Shown here piece by piece: positions 35,106 through 45,856 of a stretch of DNA of 64,000 nt. Source of the stretch: Darksidea phi (lineage: Eukaryota > Ascomycota > Dothideomycetes > Pleosporales > Lentitheciaceae); contig JASJFT010000001.1 of the NCBI GenBank assembly GCA_030770425.1, positions 744,001 to 808,000 of the forward strand, in the 5' to 3' direction. The translations under genes were made by a program, and so were the position numbers. The notes under the pieces are model-generated. The model saw only the letters and a list, made by a program, of their open reading frames with translations, made no database searches and was not told where the DNA came from. Within the stretch, counting starts at the first letter, position 1. Each line of letters starts with the position of its first letter.

Positions 35106-35822
35106 GATGGACTACAATGCGTTAAGCTCTTCGAAGGATTATTGAAAGGGATTGCTGTGCTGTTTAAAAGTTTGATCCAAATTTGTGTAGATTTATTGCA
35201 TGAGTGGATGGTGACGTCAAATGATGCAACCATACCCGCATACTTACACCATTCTGCCGTACCGGCCGGGAATCCCAAATCGAGTATCGCGGGCTGTAGA
35301 ATACCGGGTTAAGCAATTAAACGGTAGGCTCGTGGATAAACATACATCCTCAGACGCTACTAGGACTAGCTCTACAATGAGTAGCACCGCGATTTGGAAA
35401 TAGGCTAGCGAATGAACATTTGCAGCTGAATGGTGTTGTTCTCGTACGACCAGTGCATAGTTTTCCGATCCGTTGAGGTACATCCAACAGGTGATCGCAC
35501 AGTATATTCCGATCTTCCATCATGCCGCATGTATGATATCTCCCATCGTTCACGCCGTTTGAACGCCGACTCTGAGCACCAATTTCTTGATCCTTCATCT
35601 ACCCTTCCTGCACAATGCGTATCATTCTGCAGGAATGAGTTCTCCTGCGCTCCAAACGCGAAACAATACAACGTCTCCGATCTCGGGGCCCACCGGGTCG
35701 GAGCATATTGTGTTTTATGGAGCTGTTTGGCATGCATAGTTTCGTGTCTTCCTGTTAGCCACGTTGTGTCACCCCGTTTGCAGATTTTATGCAATATAGA
35801 ACTGGCATGTATTCGGGATTGT
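35106..35822. other. Intergenic, no supported gene
   Basis: 717 bp between the SDR start and the end of the small MRX7-like gene; frames on both strands lack recognisable content. Confidence 0.5.
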
Positions 35823-36239
35823 TTACTGTTTCGGCGGTCGCTTCTGCCATGTGAGCTCCCTAAGCTGCGACTTCAATTCGTCCGTGAAGTGATCGAAGGT
35901 AGAGGGACCCGTTCCTGCAGTTCCAGTCAGCCCGCATCCATTGCAAGCTTTGAATAGTTGTTGGAGACGTACTCCCCAGCCCATTTTGCGGTTCGTCTGG
36001 CGGTAGCCGGTTGATCTTGCGGTATGCTTTGTGGACAGCGCGGTTGAATGAGGGACTGCGGATGAGCTATTCGTAGCATGTCAGCGGCTGTATATGCGAC
36101 GCGAGAGATGACGGTGACGGCGAAGATGGACGTACGCGTGCGACCGCCCAAGCCTGCACTGATGCGTTAGTTTGATCTTTATGGTGGACGGGTTGGCGAC
36201 GAAACTGACCTCAAAGAGAGCAAGCCACGGAAGGGCCAT
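35823..36239 (-). CDS. Small conserved mitochondrial-type protein, MRX7-like
   Basis: Four exons: 36239-36210, 36153-36136, 36066-35973 and 35914-35823, giving 77 residues; introns of 56, 69 and 58 bp have GTCAGT, GTACGT and GTACGT donors and AG acceptors. Exon 2 is only 18 nt (AWAVAR). The joined product begins MALPWLALFEAWAVARLIRS, a hydrophobic amphipathic start, then SPSFNRAVHKAYRKINRL and ends ELKSQLRELTWQKRPPKQ. It resembles the small fungal family containing yeast MIOREX component Mrx7 (from memory, moderate certainty). In yeast that protein is mitochondrial and linked to ribosome/expressosome assemblies. The model rests on four splice junctions all being in phase and on the compact conserved-looking sequence. 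Confidence 0.65.
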
Positions 36240-37091
36240 GTTGGCTTATACCAACATGAGCGATTGTTAGAGAAAACGCGTAGTAGCGTTGATTAACGGG
36301 GTTTCAGTGGGTGAGCGGGCAGAGGCGTGGAAGAGGGATGGTGGGTCCGCCGGCAGAGTGACAGCGGAAGGCACCAGAAACTCTAACGGCCCGCTTTGGA
36401 GCCTCAGTCACTCACAATGGCTCTATACAGAGGCTCTACACTCAACCTCCTTCTTATCTAGCCTTCCTATCGCTATATCTGCCCCTACGCCTACCTTTCC
36501 TGTTCATCCACCTCGCGCCCGCCAAGCACGTCTTCTGGGAATTCAACGCTCCGACCTACCTGCGACCTCCCCACCACAGGTCGCGTGCAGCAAGCCCCCC
36601 ACGTCGGCATCATTTTTGAACCTAGCTCTTGGAGAGTTGCTCGACCGTTGGCAAGACGATCCATCAGCAAAGACAAGACAGCCTCGCACAGATTGGAAAG
36701 CCGCATCACTAATCACGCGTCTGCCGTCTCTGCAGAACAAACGCCCAATCTCGCAAGCACCGATTCACGTCGTCTTCACCGTCGCCAGCGAACCGCGGTT
36801 GCTAAATATATAGTCGCAGCTCTTCCAACCAAACGCGCAATCGTGAACAACAGCCAGACGCATCTTTATCTGCCCTAAGCCTATCGGCTCCAATACCTGC
36901 AAGCCATCGCACACCCCCCGTCGTGTTCGGCGCCAACAACCGCCACGATTCCGTCCTCCAGTTTTGTCGTGCCTCCCCTCTCCGAAGCGGCTGCCTTGCC
37001 AGGCGCCGACAAGAAACTTTTCAAGCTGCATAAACTGCGTGCCCTGCGCCGGAAGGCCAAACTCAAACGTGGTCTGCAGACCGACACCGAC
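36240..37091. promoter_or_regulatory. Divergent spacer between MRX7-like gene and phosphatase
   Basis: About 850 bp. The part from 36879 on is open in the phosphatase frame and looks coding (LFKLHKLRALRRKAKLKRG), so the phosphatase may begin in an upstream exon or at a start I cannot see. Confidence 0.4.
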
Positions 37092-38548
37092 ATGGCCTCG
37101 GCGCCGCTCGCCGTCCCCGCCTCGCCCTCATCCTCGAAGCGCTCGCGCAGCAGAGACAGCACACGGTCTACCGCCACCTCGTCTGTCAGCACGCCTTTCT
37201 TCACCCCCACTGGGAGTGCTCCGAGCCTCGTAATACCAAACACCGGGGAAGCTCCCGCGACGACCGAGCCGTCCCCAGAGGATGCCACACCGTACCCCGC
37301 ATTCTTGCGGTTGAGCAGACCAGGCAGGTAGACTCGGCCTGCGAATGTGGGCTAGGACATATACTGACTGATTAATAAAGAAATCCACCAGAAGTTCGTT
37401 GATCTTGAATGGGAACAACGCCAGCGAATGCTACAGGGCATCCAGCAGCACGAGTCGGAGCAGCCACAACCATCGCCATGGGCACGGTGCAGCGGGGAAG
37501 ACGTTGTGGGCCGCAACAGATACGCGAACGTAGACCCATACCAGAGCAACCGGGTCAGGCTTAAGGTGCCTGAGGGATACAATGACTACATCAACGCCTC
37601 ACCCGTTGAATTGAAGTCTACCAAGACGGGAGCAGTGTTCAAGTACATAGCGACCCAGGTACGTTGAAAGGGCCACATGAACACGCTTAGTATCTGACTA
37701 GATATACATAGGGCCCCAAGTTCGACACCTACTCGCATCTCTGGCGGATGGTCTGGCACGAGACCACTTCGCCCGCCGTCATCGTCATGCTCACCCAGAC
37801 CCACGAAGCGAATCGCGAGAAGTGCTTTCCCTACTTTCCTCAGTCTTCCGAGAGCCCGGAACTCAAGTTAAATCCCCACGACGAGTTCGAAGATGGCTTC
37901 ATACACGATCTGAAACTGGTGGCAATGGAGGACCATGAGGAGGCCAGGGCACAACTGAGGGAACTGGACATGACGAGTGAGGATGGCAGCGAGACGAGAA
38001 AGATCTGGCATCTTCTTTTCGCCGGCTGGCCGGACTTTCTCGTCCCGGAAGGAGCAGATCGAGAAGCTCTGCTCAAGCTGATTGAGATCTCCAGGGAGAA
38101 GAACGAGCATAACAACACCAACCCACGAATAGTGCACTGCAGCGCTGGTGTTGGCCGCAGCGGAACCTTCATTGCGCTCGATTGGTTATTGCAGGAACTT
38201 GAGGACGGCAGCCTGGACGAACTTGAAGACGAGGAGGATCCCGTCCAAACCGCCGTCGATACGCTCCGTCAGCAGCGCATGATGATGGTCCAGGGTGAGC
38301 CACAGCTTGCATTCATCTACGATGTGATACGGGACCGATGGCGTGAACGATGGATAACGCAACATCCCGAAGAGGCAGAACGACTAGGTATCACGCGAAA
38401 TGGAGAGCAAGAGCAGCCAAAACTGAAGAGGCAGAAATCAGAAAAAAGTGAAGTGAGTGAGCAAAAGGAGGGGGACGAGGATGAACGGGCACAACTTGAG
38501 GCCGAGCTCATGGATGCTGAGATGGATTTTGAAAAAGGCAAGACCTAA
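37092..38548 (+). CDS. Classical protein tyrosine phosphatase
   Basis: Exons 37092-37323, 37381-37658 and 37712-38548, 448 residues from the first in-frame ATG. The open frame reaches back to 36879, so the true N-terminus may be longer. The PTP domain starts with EIHQKFVDLEWEQR and NRYANVDPYQSNRVRL (phosphotyrosine loop, about residue 124). It continues YNDYINAS, GPKFDTYSHLWRMVW, the WPD loop (WPDFLVP, about 277) and the active-site signature VHCSAGVGRSGTF with catalytic Cys at about 312. The Q-loop region QRMMMVQGEPQ follows. It removes phosphate from phosphotyrosine, often on MAP kinases in fungi (Pyp-type). Intron 1 fits phase and homology only with a GC donor (CCAG|GCAGGT). The C-terminal 80 residues are charged and coiled-coil-like. 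Confidence 0.9.
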
Positions 38549-39314
38549 TTGACAAGAACATTTTCCAGGCCATTACAAGCTGCACGCTATTGCAAAAGGG
38601 CAATCCCAGCCTTAAACGACATCGCTGAGATCGTGGACGGCTGAGTGCGTTCGCTCGTGCAACAACACTGCTTTTGTTACCCAGGCCCGGATACGACAGA
38701 CCTTTCATCATGATTTTTCGAACTTACCAATTTCTTGAAAGCTCATGCTTTGGGCCGCCGGCCTCGTTCCACCTGTCTCATTCTGCATCAACCCTTTCTT
38801 GCATCGACGTCTTTCGCCGCGTCTCGCCGTGTCGCTCTCCCAACCATCGATGTGTACTCTATTACCCGTTTCCCCAATGGATCCCTGGATGGATTTGCTA
38901 GCATTGGTTTCTTTGCATAGTTTGCATATGGTTGGCATTCGCTTCGACCTCTTTGGTATAGGGAGCGCGAAAGGGTAGTATGCAAACTCGGGAGGGTTGC
39001 TAGCGCTGATATACCACACTTTTTGTTGCTCCAGCTTCGTACATTGTGAAATTTGCATCGAGGATAATGCTTAATGATTCAAACTAGCGAAATTCGTTTC
39101 CAGTGATGTTTATCTCGACAATTGCTCTCTGGTGTAGTCCATGCAATGATGTGATTGGCTGACTTATCTTGGCTCAGGCACCCCCCGCGATTACCGTTGA
39201 TAGGCGTCACCACGCATTCGAGTATCAGTCACCGCACCATGTGGCATTTTAATGTCTGCCGCACCCTACTACAGACAACTCGCTACCCATGACAGATAAG
39301 GAGCATCATTTGCC
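38549..39314. other. Intergenic, no supported gene
   Basis: 766 bp between the phosphatase end and the MON1 start; holds the 3' flank and promoter, no frame of note. Confidence 0.55.
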
Positions 39315-41812
39315 ATGTCCGAGCCAGCCAGTGCTGAGCTCCCTGCGGCCGGAGCTGCTCCGGATAGTGCTTCCAACACGTCGACACCAAAGAAAAGCGA
39401 CAAGGTGGAGCAATATGAGTTTGCGAACCCCACTATCAACATTATACAGAGCCTTTCACGAAAGAAGTCAACAAGTGCAATATCGACGATATCGAGAGGA
39501 GACACACCGCCGCCGCTTCCACCGCGTCCGAGGAACATAAGCTTGCTCGATTCGAGACCTCCAACCTCGCACTCGACGGCTCCCACGAGACCGCAGCTGG
39601 TGTCGAAAGCGACTACGCAGCTTTCATATGCAGACCCACATGCTCATCAGAACGGATCGAGAGAGGAATCACCCGCACCGGCGCCTTCGAAGGCGCGAAC
39701 GTACTTCGGCCTGAATATTGGCTCGTCACGCAACACCAGCGATGTAGACGACAGTGTGAGCGTCCGCAGCTTTGCACCCACGTTAGATGGAGGAATAGAG
39801 ACAGAAAGCATATTGGGTGACGTGATTGGAGACCACGAGAAGTCGCTTCTCCAGTCCCTGGGGCATAGTTTCGCGGGCAGAGAGTCGGAGAGCTTGTTTG
39901 CGCCTGATACTAGGTTCGAAGCAGCTTTCAACACCGAGTTTGAAGATGTAGAGGACATGCAGGCGGACGGGTCAAATGAAGGTCAGAGGAGCATTCTGGA
40001 TCTAGGGGTAGCGTGTACTGATAGCATGAATAGAAGCTGTTATGCTCCAATGGCGCGCCAAGTTGAAGCACTTTCTCATTCTGTCAAGTGCTGGAAAGCC
40101 TATATACAGCCGGCATGGTGACGACCAACTGATTACAAACTACATCGGCGTTGTGCAGACCATCATCTCGTTCTACCAGTCCACCAACGACACCCTACGA
40201 GGTTTCACGGCCGGAGATGTCCGCTTCGTTGTAGTCTCAAAAGGACCGCTCAACCTGGTAGCAATCACTCGTCTTCCAGAGAGCGATTCCCAGCTCCGGG
40301 GACAACTGGACGCGTTATACATGCAAATTCTCTCCACACTCACCCTGCCTAGTATGGAACGCATGTTCGCCGCACGAGCAAACTACGATCTCCGCCGGCC
40401 CCTCCAAGGCACCGAAACCCTCCTATCAGCTCTCGCAGACGGTTTCACTCGCGGCTCTCCCTCCGCCCTCCTATCCGCCCTCGAGTGCCTTAAACTACGC
40501 AAAACCCACCGCCAAACCATCAACAACACCCTGCTCAAAACGCGCTCTGAAAACCTCCTCTACGGCCTCATCGTGGCCTCTGGGAAACTCGTTTCCGTTG
40601 TGCGTCCTAAGAAACATAGTCTACATCCTGGCGACCTCCATCTCATCTTCAACATGCTGTTTGAAGCGGGCAGTGTCAAAGCTGGGGGTGGCGAAAACTG
40701 GATACCGTTGTGTTTACCTGGTTTCAATAACACAGGGTTCTTGTACATGTATGTGAGCTTTTTGGATCTCGAACGCCCGGGTGAGCATGTCCAGGAAAGG
40801 CCAAAAAGCAGGGAAGGAGATCCGGATGAGGTGGCCATACTGTTGATCAGTGCGAATAAAGAGGGGTTTTTTGAGATGAGGGGGATGAGGGACCAACTTG
40901 TCGAGGTACGTGTGCGCCTTTTCCTTGATTCGTCGCCCCGTAACGTATCACGCGCACCTCCCCATGGATTTTCCGCGGCCTCAATAACGAGGTGCGTGTG
41001 AACCCTGGTGGATGCGTTTCGGGCGTTTTTGGCACAAACCGTATTTGGTACGCGGTGAACGGCACCTACTAACCCCGTTTCTCCGCGCCGACCCTTAGCG
41101 GATGATGCCTCGGACATGTCGCATTTACATTACCCCATTCACAACCCCTCTCCGACCCCAGGCATCAGTATTTCCAGCCCTACTATTCGCAGGACACGCG
41201 TCCAAATTTTGTGCTAATGCATTAGACAGCAATTGCAAAAGAACGGATCCATCGACGTGATACGCACAGCGGTCCGACAGGGGAGACCCACGTGCACGGA
41301 TATCGTGCCAGGCACTGTGCTGAGGCACTTTTTATATAAGAGTAGGGGGAATGTGCAGTTCTTTATGCCCGCGTTCGGGCCGGGGTTTGTGGGTGCATTA
41401 GAGAGGAGAAAGTATGTACCCTAACCCCCTTGTTCATCTGATCACGCAACCGACTACATCATATCACATACCCTGTCATTCGCACTCCCTGTCCTCCTTC
41501 CAACATGATTCGGCCGAATTCAATCAAATACCGCATCTTTGGAACTTGTCGCTAATTGGCTTGCATAGATTGATGACTCTCTATGCTCACCTCCACACCT
41601 CCCTGCACGCTAAACCTACCTCGCTCAAAATCCATCACGAAACCTCAACAACTTATATAGCGCTTGCATGGACGACACCGCTATTTGAGCTTTATGCTAT
41701 AGCGTCTAGCACGACGAGTAGACAGGCGTTGGCGTTGGCGGCGAATAAGGTTGTGCAGTGGGTTGGGAGGGAGGAAGAGAGGGTATTCATTATTGGGGGC
41801 GCGGTGTTTTAG
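39315..41812 (+). CDS. MON1: Vacuolar fusion protein MON1
   Basis: Four exons: 39315-39981, 40034-40905, 41230-41411 and 41569-41812, giving 654 residues. The first 220 residues are disordered and acidic. The conserved part begins [31 protein letters not shown], formed across intron 1, and continues with the longin-type domains ([78 protein letters not shown]). It ends FELYAIASS...[13 protein letters not shown]. Mon1 pairs with Ccz1 as the guanine-nucleotide exchange factor for Rab7/Ypt7, driving late endosome, autophagosome and vacuole fusion. Introns 2 and 3 (324 and 157 bp) are much longer than the 50-bp norm here but join in phase with strong GTACGT and GTATGT donors. Confidence 0.95.
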
Positions 41813-42270
41813 GTAGGTCATTGGATGGAGAGGTTAGTTGGTTAGAACGAAATAGGTGGGATGTGAGAAAAGTGGTGCAGTTGTCTTATAGGTGAGAAGA
41901 GTGACTGGCAACAAGATACCCACGAATAGTATAGAGTTGAAATATATGGTGTTTACGTTCAGTCGGGGATATCTGGAGTGTTGTGGACTTAGACATTGTT
42001 GTAATTGAGTATGTAACTCTTTTCTACCACGCATTGCTTATCTCGATAACCTTCAGTCACCTTCAAATAAGAGATAGAACTGCGATAGTGCATCAACCCT
42101 ACAAAAATCCTTCTGTCCAAAATATATACCACGCTACGCCGTACCTTGGGTATCATGCTCCAAAAACCAGCTAAAAACCAGCCCCCTAACCGCTCTTCTT
42201 CCATCCCTTCCCCCTTCCTCAACCGCGCCCACCGCCCACCGCTCCCTCCAATCCATTTCTTCCAACAAAC
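41813..42270. terminator. Convergent 3' spacer
   Basis: 458 bp between the converging MON1 and the disordered-protein gene. AT-rich with several AATAAA-like stretches, as expected for two 3' ends; exact poly(A) sites cannot be read. Confidence 0.4.
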
Positions 42271-43473
42271 CTACGCCGCCCTCACACTCGAATCCAAAAC
42301 CTCGCCATCCGCCAAAAACCACCCAGTCACCCGCTCATCTCTAAAAATCTCATACTCGATACCAAACCGCTTACACGAGTCCTCTCCCTCCTCTCCCTTC
42401 GTCTGCTGCAAACTAGCGCTCGCACGGATACGACTCACATACGCGTCGATACTGATACTAGACGTACTGCTCTGGCTAGCTGTCCTCGTCTGGTTGTGAG
42501 ACTCGGTGGTTGTTACTGAGGTGGTAGATGTTGAAGAGCGATGGAGTTGGGCGTAGGTGGTGGTGGTGAAGGATTCGCGGTGGATGCGGTCGCGTTGTTC
42601 TTGGTTGTATGTGCGGCGGGAGTGTTTGAGGGCTTTGTAGTCGACGTTTTCGAAGACGGGGTGGTATCGGTGGTGGTTGAAGGCTTGTGGTGGGGTTGGG
42701 AAAGAGGGGGTGGAGGTTGTTCTCCATGGTGAGGCGTATGAGTGGTGGTGGCGGGCTTTTGTGGAGCGTGATTCGGGGGCGCTTTGGCGCCTTGTTTGTT
42801 CTTCTTGTCCTTGTCCTTGTCCTTGTTCTTGGGTTGATTGAGGCGGTTTTGATACTGTGCGGTGATAGTCGTGGTGATGTTCGTCAAAATCAATGTCTAG
42901 CGTCGAATTTGCTGAGAGTGATATTTCTTCGTTTTCTTGCCCATGATCAATGTTCGGCATCGATGAACCAAAATCCACCAATGTCCCTGGATGCATATCG
43001 AAACTTCCCTGTGAGACCGAAGCAAAAGCCCTCGTGGTCGTCGTTTTGCGTACAGACGAAGACGTAGAGCCCACATCGTGGCCATGTCGTCTCCCCTTCT
43101 TGCACACTTTGCCCATGGACCAAGGCATGGTGATGATCATATTGTCTTCGGAGCTGGTGGTGGAATTGGATTTGGTAGAGTGTGGGGAAGGTGTGCTGGG
43201 GCTTGTGGGCGGTGTTGGGAGGGGTGAGAACGTGGGCTTGCTTGGTGTCGGTGCTGTGGAAGTGCTGGAAATGGGGTCGACGGTTACACTGCTCGTCCTT
43301 CGTCGTCGGCGCTGAGACTCGCTGAGTTGAAAGCCGTGGTTCAAAAATGGATTATATCTTCTTCTCTTCGTGGGACTGTGTTGGGTATTTGGTGTTGAAG
43401 ATGCTGACGAGGTCTTCTGGAGTGGCGAGAGTGGTGGTGAAGGGAATAAATTGGGAGAACTGGTAGATGCCAT
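42271..43473 (-). CDS. Ser/Thr/Pro-rich disordered protein
   Basis: Intronless open frame of 400 residues starting MASTSSPNLFPSPPLSPLQ. Low complexity throughout: a basic patch SPTKRRRYNPF and QRRRRRTSS, possibly a nuclear signal, a Thr/Pro/Ser stretch, GQGQGQ coded by a short DNA repeat near 42805-42830, and a tail that looks more conserved (FGIEYEIFRDERVTGWFLAD). A long biased frame could open by chance in GC-rich repetitive DNA. But the single 400-codon frame, ATG context and ordered tail favour a real gene. Function unknown; neighbours give no hint. Confidence 0.65.
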   Translation of the reverse strand: MASTSSPNLFPSPPLSPLQKTSSASSTPNTQHSPTKRRRYNPFLNHGFQLSESQRRRRRTSSVTVDPISSTSTAPTPSKPTFSPLPTPPTSPSTPSPHSTKSNSTTSSEDNMIITMPWSMGKVCKKGRRHGHDVGSTSSSVRKTTTTRAFASVSQGSFDMHPGTLVDFGSSMPNIDHGQENEEISLSANSTLDIDFDEHHHDYHRTVSKPPQSTQEQGQGQGQEEQTRRQSAPESRSTKARHHHSYASPWRTTSTPSFPTPPQAFNHHRYHPVFENVDYKALKHSRRTYNQEQRDRIHRESFTTTTYAQLHRSSTSTTSVTTTESHNQTRTASQSSTSSISIDAYVSRIRASASLQQTKGEEGEDSCKRFGIEYEIFRDERVTGWFLADGEVLDSSVRAA

Positions 43474-45856
43474 TTTTTAGATGCTGTGTGGGACAAATAA
43501 CTTTTGCTGCGTGATGTTTCTATCCGGTTTCAGATTTTTTGACTGGAAGAGTTGGTTGCAAGTTTGCTGTAAGTTTGTTGTTTTCGACAGTATCTGCATA
43601 GGAACAACTGGTGAGGATGTTTGCTGGAAAAAAGGACCAAGCCACCTTAGAAAACACGGCGGAGAACCGGGAATATTTCTATCGAGCGATTGCAGTAAAA
43701 ATAGCTCCAGATACATAATCCCACCTAGAACACGTACGCTTCCGCCGAAACAATAATGAGCCACAGCGTGCGAGCCACCTCCATACCATCGGAACCACAC
43801 TCTTGTCCCGAACCTGCTGGAATAACATGTCAATCTAGATCTCGCAACCACACTCAGCCCCCGTCTACACGCGCCCTCTACATCATCTCGCCGACATCTT
43901 CCCGACAGTTCTAGCATGCCCACCAATAAAGATTCAGGCGATTACGGTTAGAGCCAGCGGGCCGTTCCGTACGGCAGCGCCCCATTGAGTTGATTAAAAA
44001 ACCGGACGTGGTATTGGCGCGGAGCCGCCGATGGCGGAAAAGTCTGCCATGGAACGGCAAGCGAGACGAGTGGAGTGTGATATATGACAACCCACAGGTT
44101 GGGGTCGGATGAACCACGGGGTAGTGGTGCAATGACAGATTCGTACTGGGGATTTGTAAGACGGATATTCTATAGCCGTACCATAGGTACCGATGAAGTG
44201 CAGTAGAAAAGATTATGCAGAATCGTCATCACGATAACAAGCTCTAAGCATAGTATTGCACTGGCGACCACTCAGGACGGCACCTCCCGACTAAACGACT
44301 CCCGGAGAATATGACAACGTGCCGGAAATGATGTTCTGAATATGCGAAAGTGGGAGATCAGTACTGTGCGCATGCCCTGTTAGAGCTACAGATTGCGGCC
44401 TCACTTACCAGACAATCCCTCAGCCAACCAATACACTGGATTTAGACTGAGAAATATGAGCGAGGACCGCATCTTATGTTTACAGCGCGTGCCTTCCTGA
44501 AGTGTCATGAGCTTCGAAAAGCATCGACCTAGCAACGGCGTCGCACCACGACGTCAACACGTCGACAGTAAAGGGCACTAACAAGGGCACACCGAGGTCA
44601 AAAAAAAAAAAAAAAAAAGTTGGCAACTTCACACAAAGACCATCCGACCTCCTTCCAACTTGTCTCGCCTCACTTCACCTTACACTATAGCACATATCAC
44701 TAACTCAGCAATGAACCGAAATATTTAACTAGCAGTCCATTTTCAAGATGCTCTCGCTAGGCGTATGCATCCGGTACTACATGTCTCCATAATCCCTTGG
44801 GATATCCGTCCATTCATCCATCCCATCCGTAATAAAGTACAAAAAAAGTTGGAAGTATAAGCAGGCTGCCCCCCAATATCCACCAATGCCGCATAACCGA
44901 CTCGATTGAGTTATCTCGCTAAAGAGAGAAAACCATATCCATCAATATGCTGCAAAGGTAAAGGACAAAGATCCGGCGAACCGCCTTCCAAAGTGAGAAA
45001 AGAAGAAACAAAGCAACGCAAAGAACACATAGCCAACCGTCGAAGCTGATTCCACTCACGGGATCCAGCTCAAACTAATCAGAAGAAGAGTGGTGTGAGA
45101 GCTCAGTCTGCCAATTGAATGGTAGACCAATGAAAAAGCCAGATCGAAAGACCGATTCGGGGAGGTGTTTGTAGCTCAGGACCGATAGGCAAGCCGTTTG
45201 ATAAGGTGGTGGTGACTCGGGACCATAGGAAGGTAAGACCAATTGTCGAGTAAGAAAGGAAAGGAGACGTAATCTAGGATCAAGGCTACTTATCAGAGAA
45301 GTGCTTTCCACATCATCCTGACATCCGTATCGTGCTAGGCGAAGAGAGCTGAACGTTTACGTCGTGGGGTAGTAGTGAGATCTTTTCAAAAGGCGCCAAG
45401 GAACGAGGCCAGAGAAACTCAGAATCGTTGAGAGCGGTTGTATTGCGAGACCTTCCTCGCTGGTGCGCATATTATACAAAGGAAACTCGTAAAATCGTGA
45501 AAATTTGACTCAGAAAAAAATCCGTAAAAGTGTGGATCTGACCGTGAGCCTAAAGTTGTAGTCGTTATAGTCGACGGAAAGGGGCGGGGTTGGAATTATT
45601 AATGCTGAGGGGAAGAAACAAAACCGTGATACTGAACCCTTCTAAGTCGCACTCGCCAATGGAAGGAAAAAGTCCCAGATGGGTTCGAAAAACGTAATCG
45701 AAGGCGGTTGGACAAAGTTGGTCGTTGGCATGCGGAGGTCGTAGCCCATATATGAATGGGTTTCCTAGGGCGCATGACCGCGATACCTGTCTGTCTACCT
45801 TCCGAGTTCATGATAGCGAGATAGAGCCAGGCATTCACCGGCTGAGACATCTCAAT
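43474..45856. other. Gene-poor spacer, 2.4 kb
   Basis: No supported gene on either strand. Contains a run of 19 A at 44600-44618 and AT-richer DNA from 44580 to 45600. It includes the 5' region of the disordered-protein gene and the 3' region of the giant gene, whose 3' UTR may be long. Confidence 0.5.
44600..44618 (+). repeat. Poly(A) run, 19 bases
   Basis: Uninterrupted A tract in intergenic DNA. It could be a simple repeat or the tail of an old retroposed sequence; no target-site duplication was found by eye. Confidence 0.9.

Noticed and set aside
40906..41229. Long second intron of MON1 as a possible hidden exon
   Set aside because: Exons on both sides join in phase 0 with no missing family residues (QLVE then QLQKNGS), so nothing needs to be added.
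42513..43315. Plus-strand and alternative minus-strand frames over the 400-aa disordered gene
   Set aside because: One reads KDKDKDK from the same short DNA repeat; all are shadows of the ATG-started 400-codon frame.
44600..44618. Poly(A) run as the end of a retrotransposed gene copy
   Set aside because: No coding remnant upstream and no flanking target-site duplication seen; treated as a simple repeat.
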